A program made the translations under genes and the position numbers. 6,890 nucleotides of DNA from Chitinophagaceae bacterium (GTDB taxonomy: Bacteria; Bacteroidota; Bacteroidia; Chitinophagales; Chitinophagaceae): the NCBI GenBank assembly GCA_019454915.1, contig JACFNM010000221.1, positions 1 to 6,890 on the forward strand, read 5' to 3'. Below are positions 6,703-6,890 of the stretch, piece after piece. The notes under the pieces were generated by a model, which was not told where the DNA came from, made no database searches, and was given only the letters and a program-made list of their open reading frames with translations. The stretch's first letter is position 1. Each line of letters opens with the position of its first letter.

Positions 6703-6890
6703 TTATAATTTAATACCGAAATGAATAGCAGAAGCAAGGGTCATGATTCCTGTAAATAAAGCGACCATACCTGCCTTAGCCATCCGGGAGACTTTACCCA
6801 TCGGCAATGCTGAATTTTGTGGTCTCTGCTCGCAACTAACTTTCCTGAAAGTAATTTTCACATTCTTCGCATCGCTATTGGACAAGCCAT
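6703..6890 (-). CDS. 3' part of a gene for a small putative membrane protein (partial)
   Basis: The minus-strand frame is open from the window edge to the TAA at 6705-6703, giving at least 61 residues. The visible part starts GLSNSDAKNVKITFRKV, continues with a basic, proline-containing linker and ends with a hydrophobic stretch (AGMVALFTGIMTLASAIHFG) that could be one transmembrane helix, then IKL. A TTG at 6885 and an ATG at 6801 are possible internal starts; the ATG would give a 32-residue peptide of little but the helix. The frame probably continues upstream outside the window. I recognise no family. The AT-rich sequence after its stop holds no clear terminator. Confidence 0.42.
   Translation of the reverse strand, partial: GLSNSDAKNVKITFRKVSCEQRPQNSALPMGKVSRMAKAGMVALFTGIMTLASAIHFGIKL

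Noticed and set aside
6633..6713. Plus-strand 26-codon reading frame starting ATGGCAAAG
   Set aside because: It is very short, has no promoter or ribosome-binding signal, and overlaps the end of the minus-strand gene at 6703.

Overview
The window looks like chromosomal DNA from a member of the Bacteroidota, probably of the Chitinophagaceae type. Four things support this: envelope protein families typical of that phylum (a giant TPR protein, a receptor-like barrel, an HU-CCDC81-type protein and a GYF_2-type protein), very small gaps between genes, start codons without Shine-Dalgarno sequences, and promoter-like boxes close to the phylum's TAnnTTTG -7 element. No rRNA, tRNA, CRISPR array, transposase or insertion-sequence end was seen.

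Left edge (1-161): a possible minus-strand gene start that runs off the window, followed by the likely promoter of the main operon. Region 219-4982: a two-gene plus-strand unit. It encodes a roughly 1000-residue exported protein built almost entirely of TPR-like helical repeats, then a 556-residue outer-membrane beta-barrel protein. The barrel resembles the C-terminal part of TonB-dependent receptors but has no room for a plug domain. The pair probably forms a periplasm/outer-membrane assembly of unknown function. Region 4983-5080: a stem-loop that may end the operon, then a -7-like box for the next gene.

Region 5081-5752: a membrane-anchored protein with an HU-CCDC81-like N-terminus, a single transmembrane helix and only a short tail where relatives often carry a SPOR domain. 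Region 5762-6448: a convergent minus-strand gene for a GYF_2-like protein with a C-terminal membrane anchor; its stop lies only 9 bp from the previous one. Region 6449-6702: non-coding, with candidate minus-strand promoters and a long imperfect hairpin. Region 6703-6890: the 3' end of a minus-strand gene for a small putative membrane protein that continues past the window.

The common theme is the cell envelope. Nothing here is clearly a new defence, mobile or biosynthetic system. The most interesting leads are the plug-less barrel with its TPR partner, the SPOR-less HU protein, and the structured intergenic region at 6537-6584.
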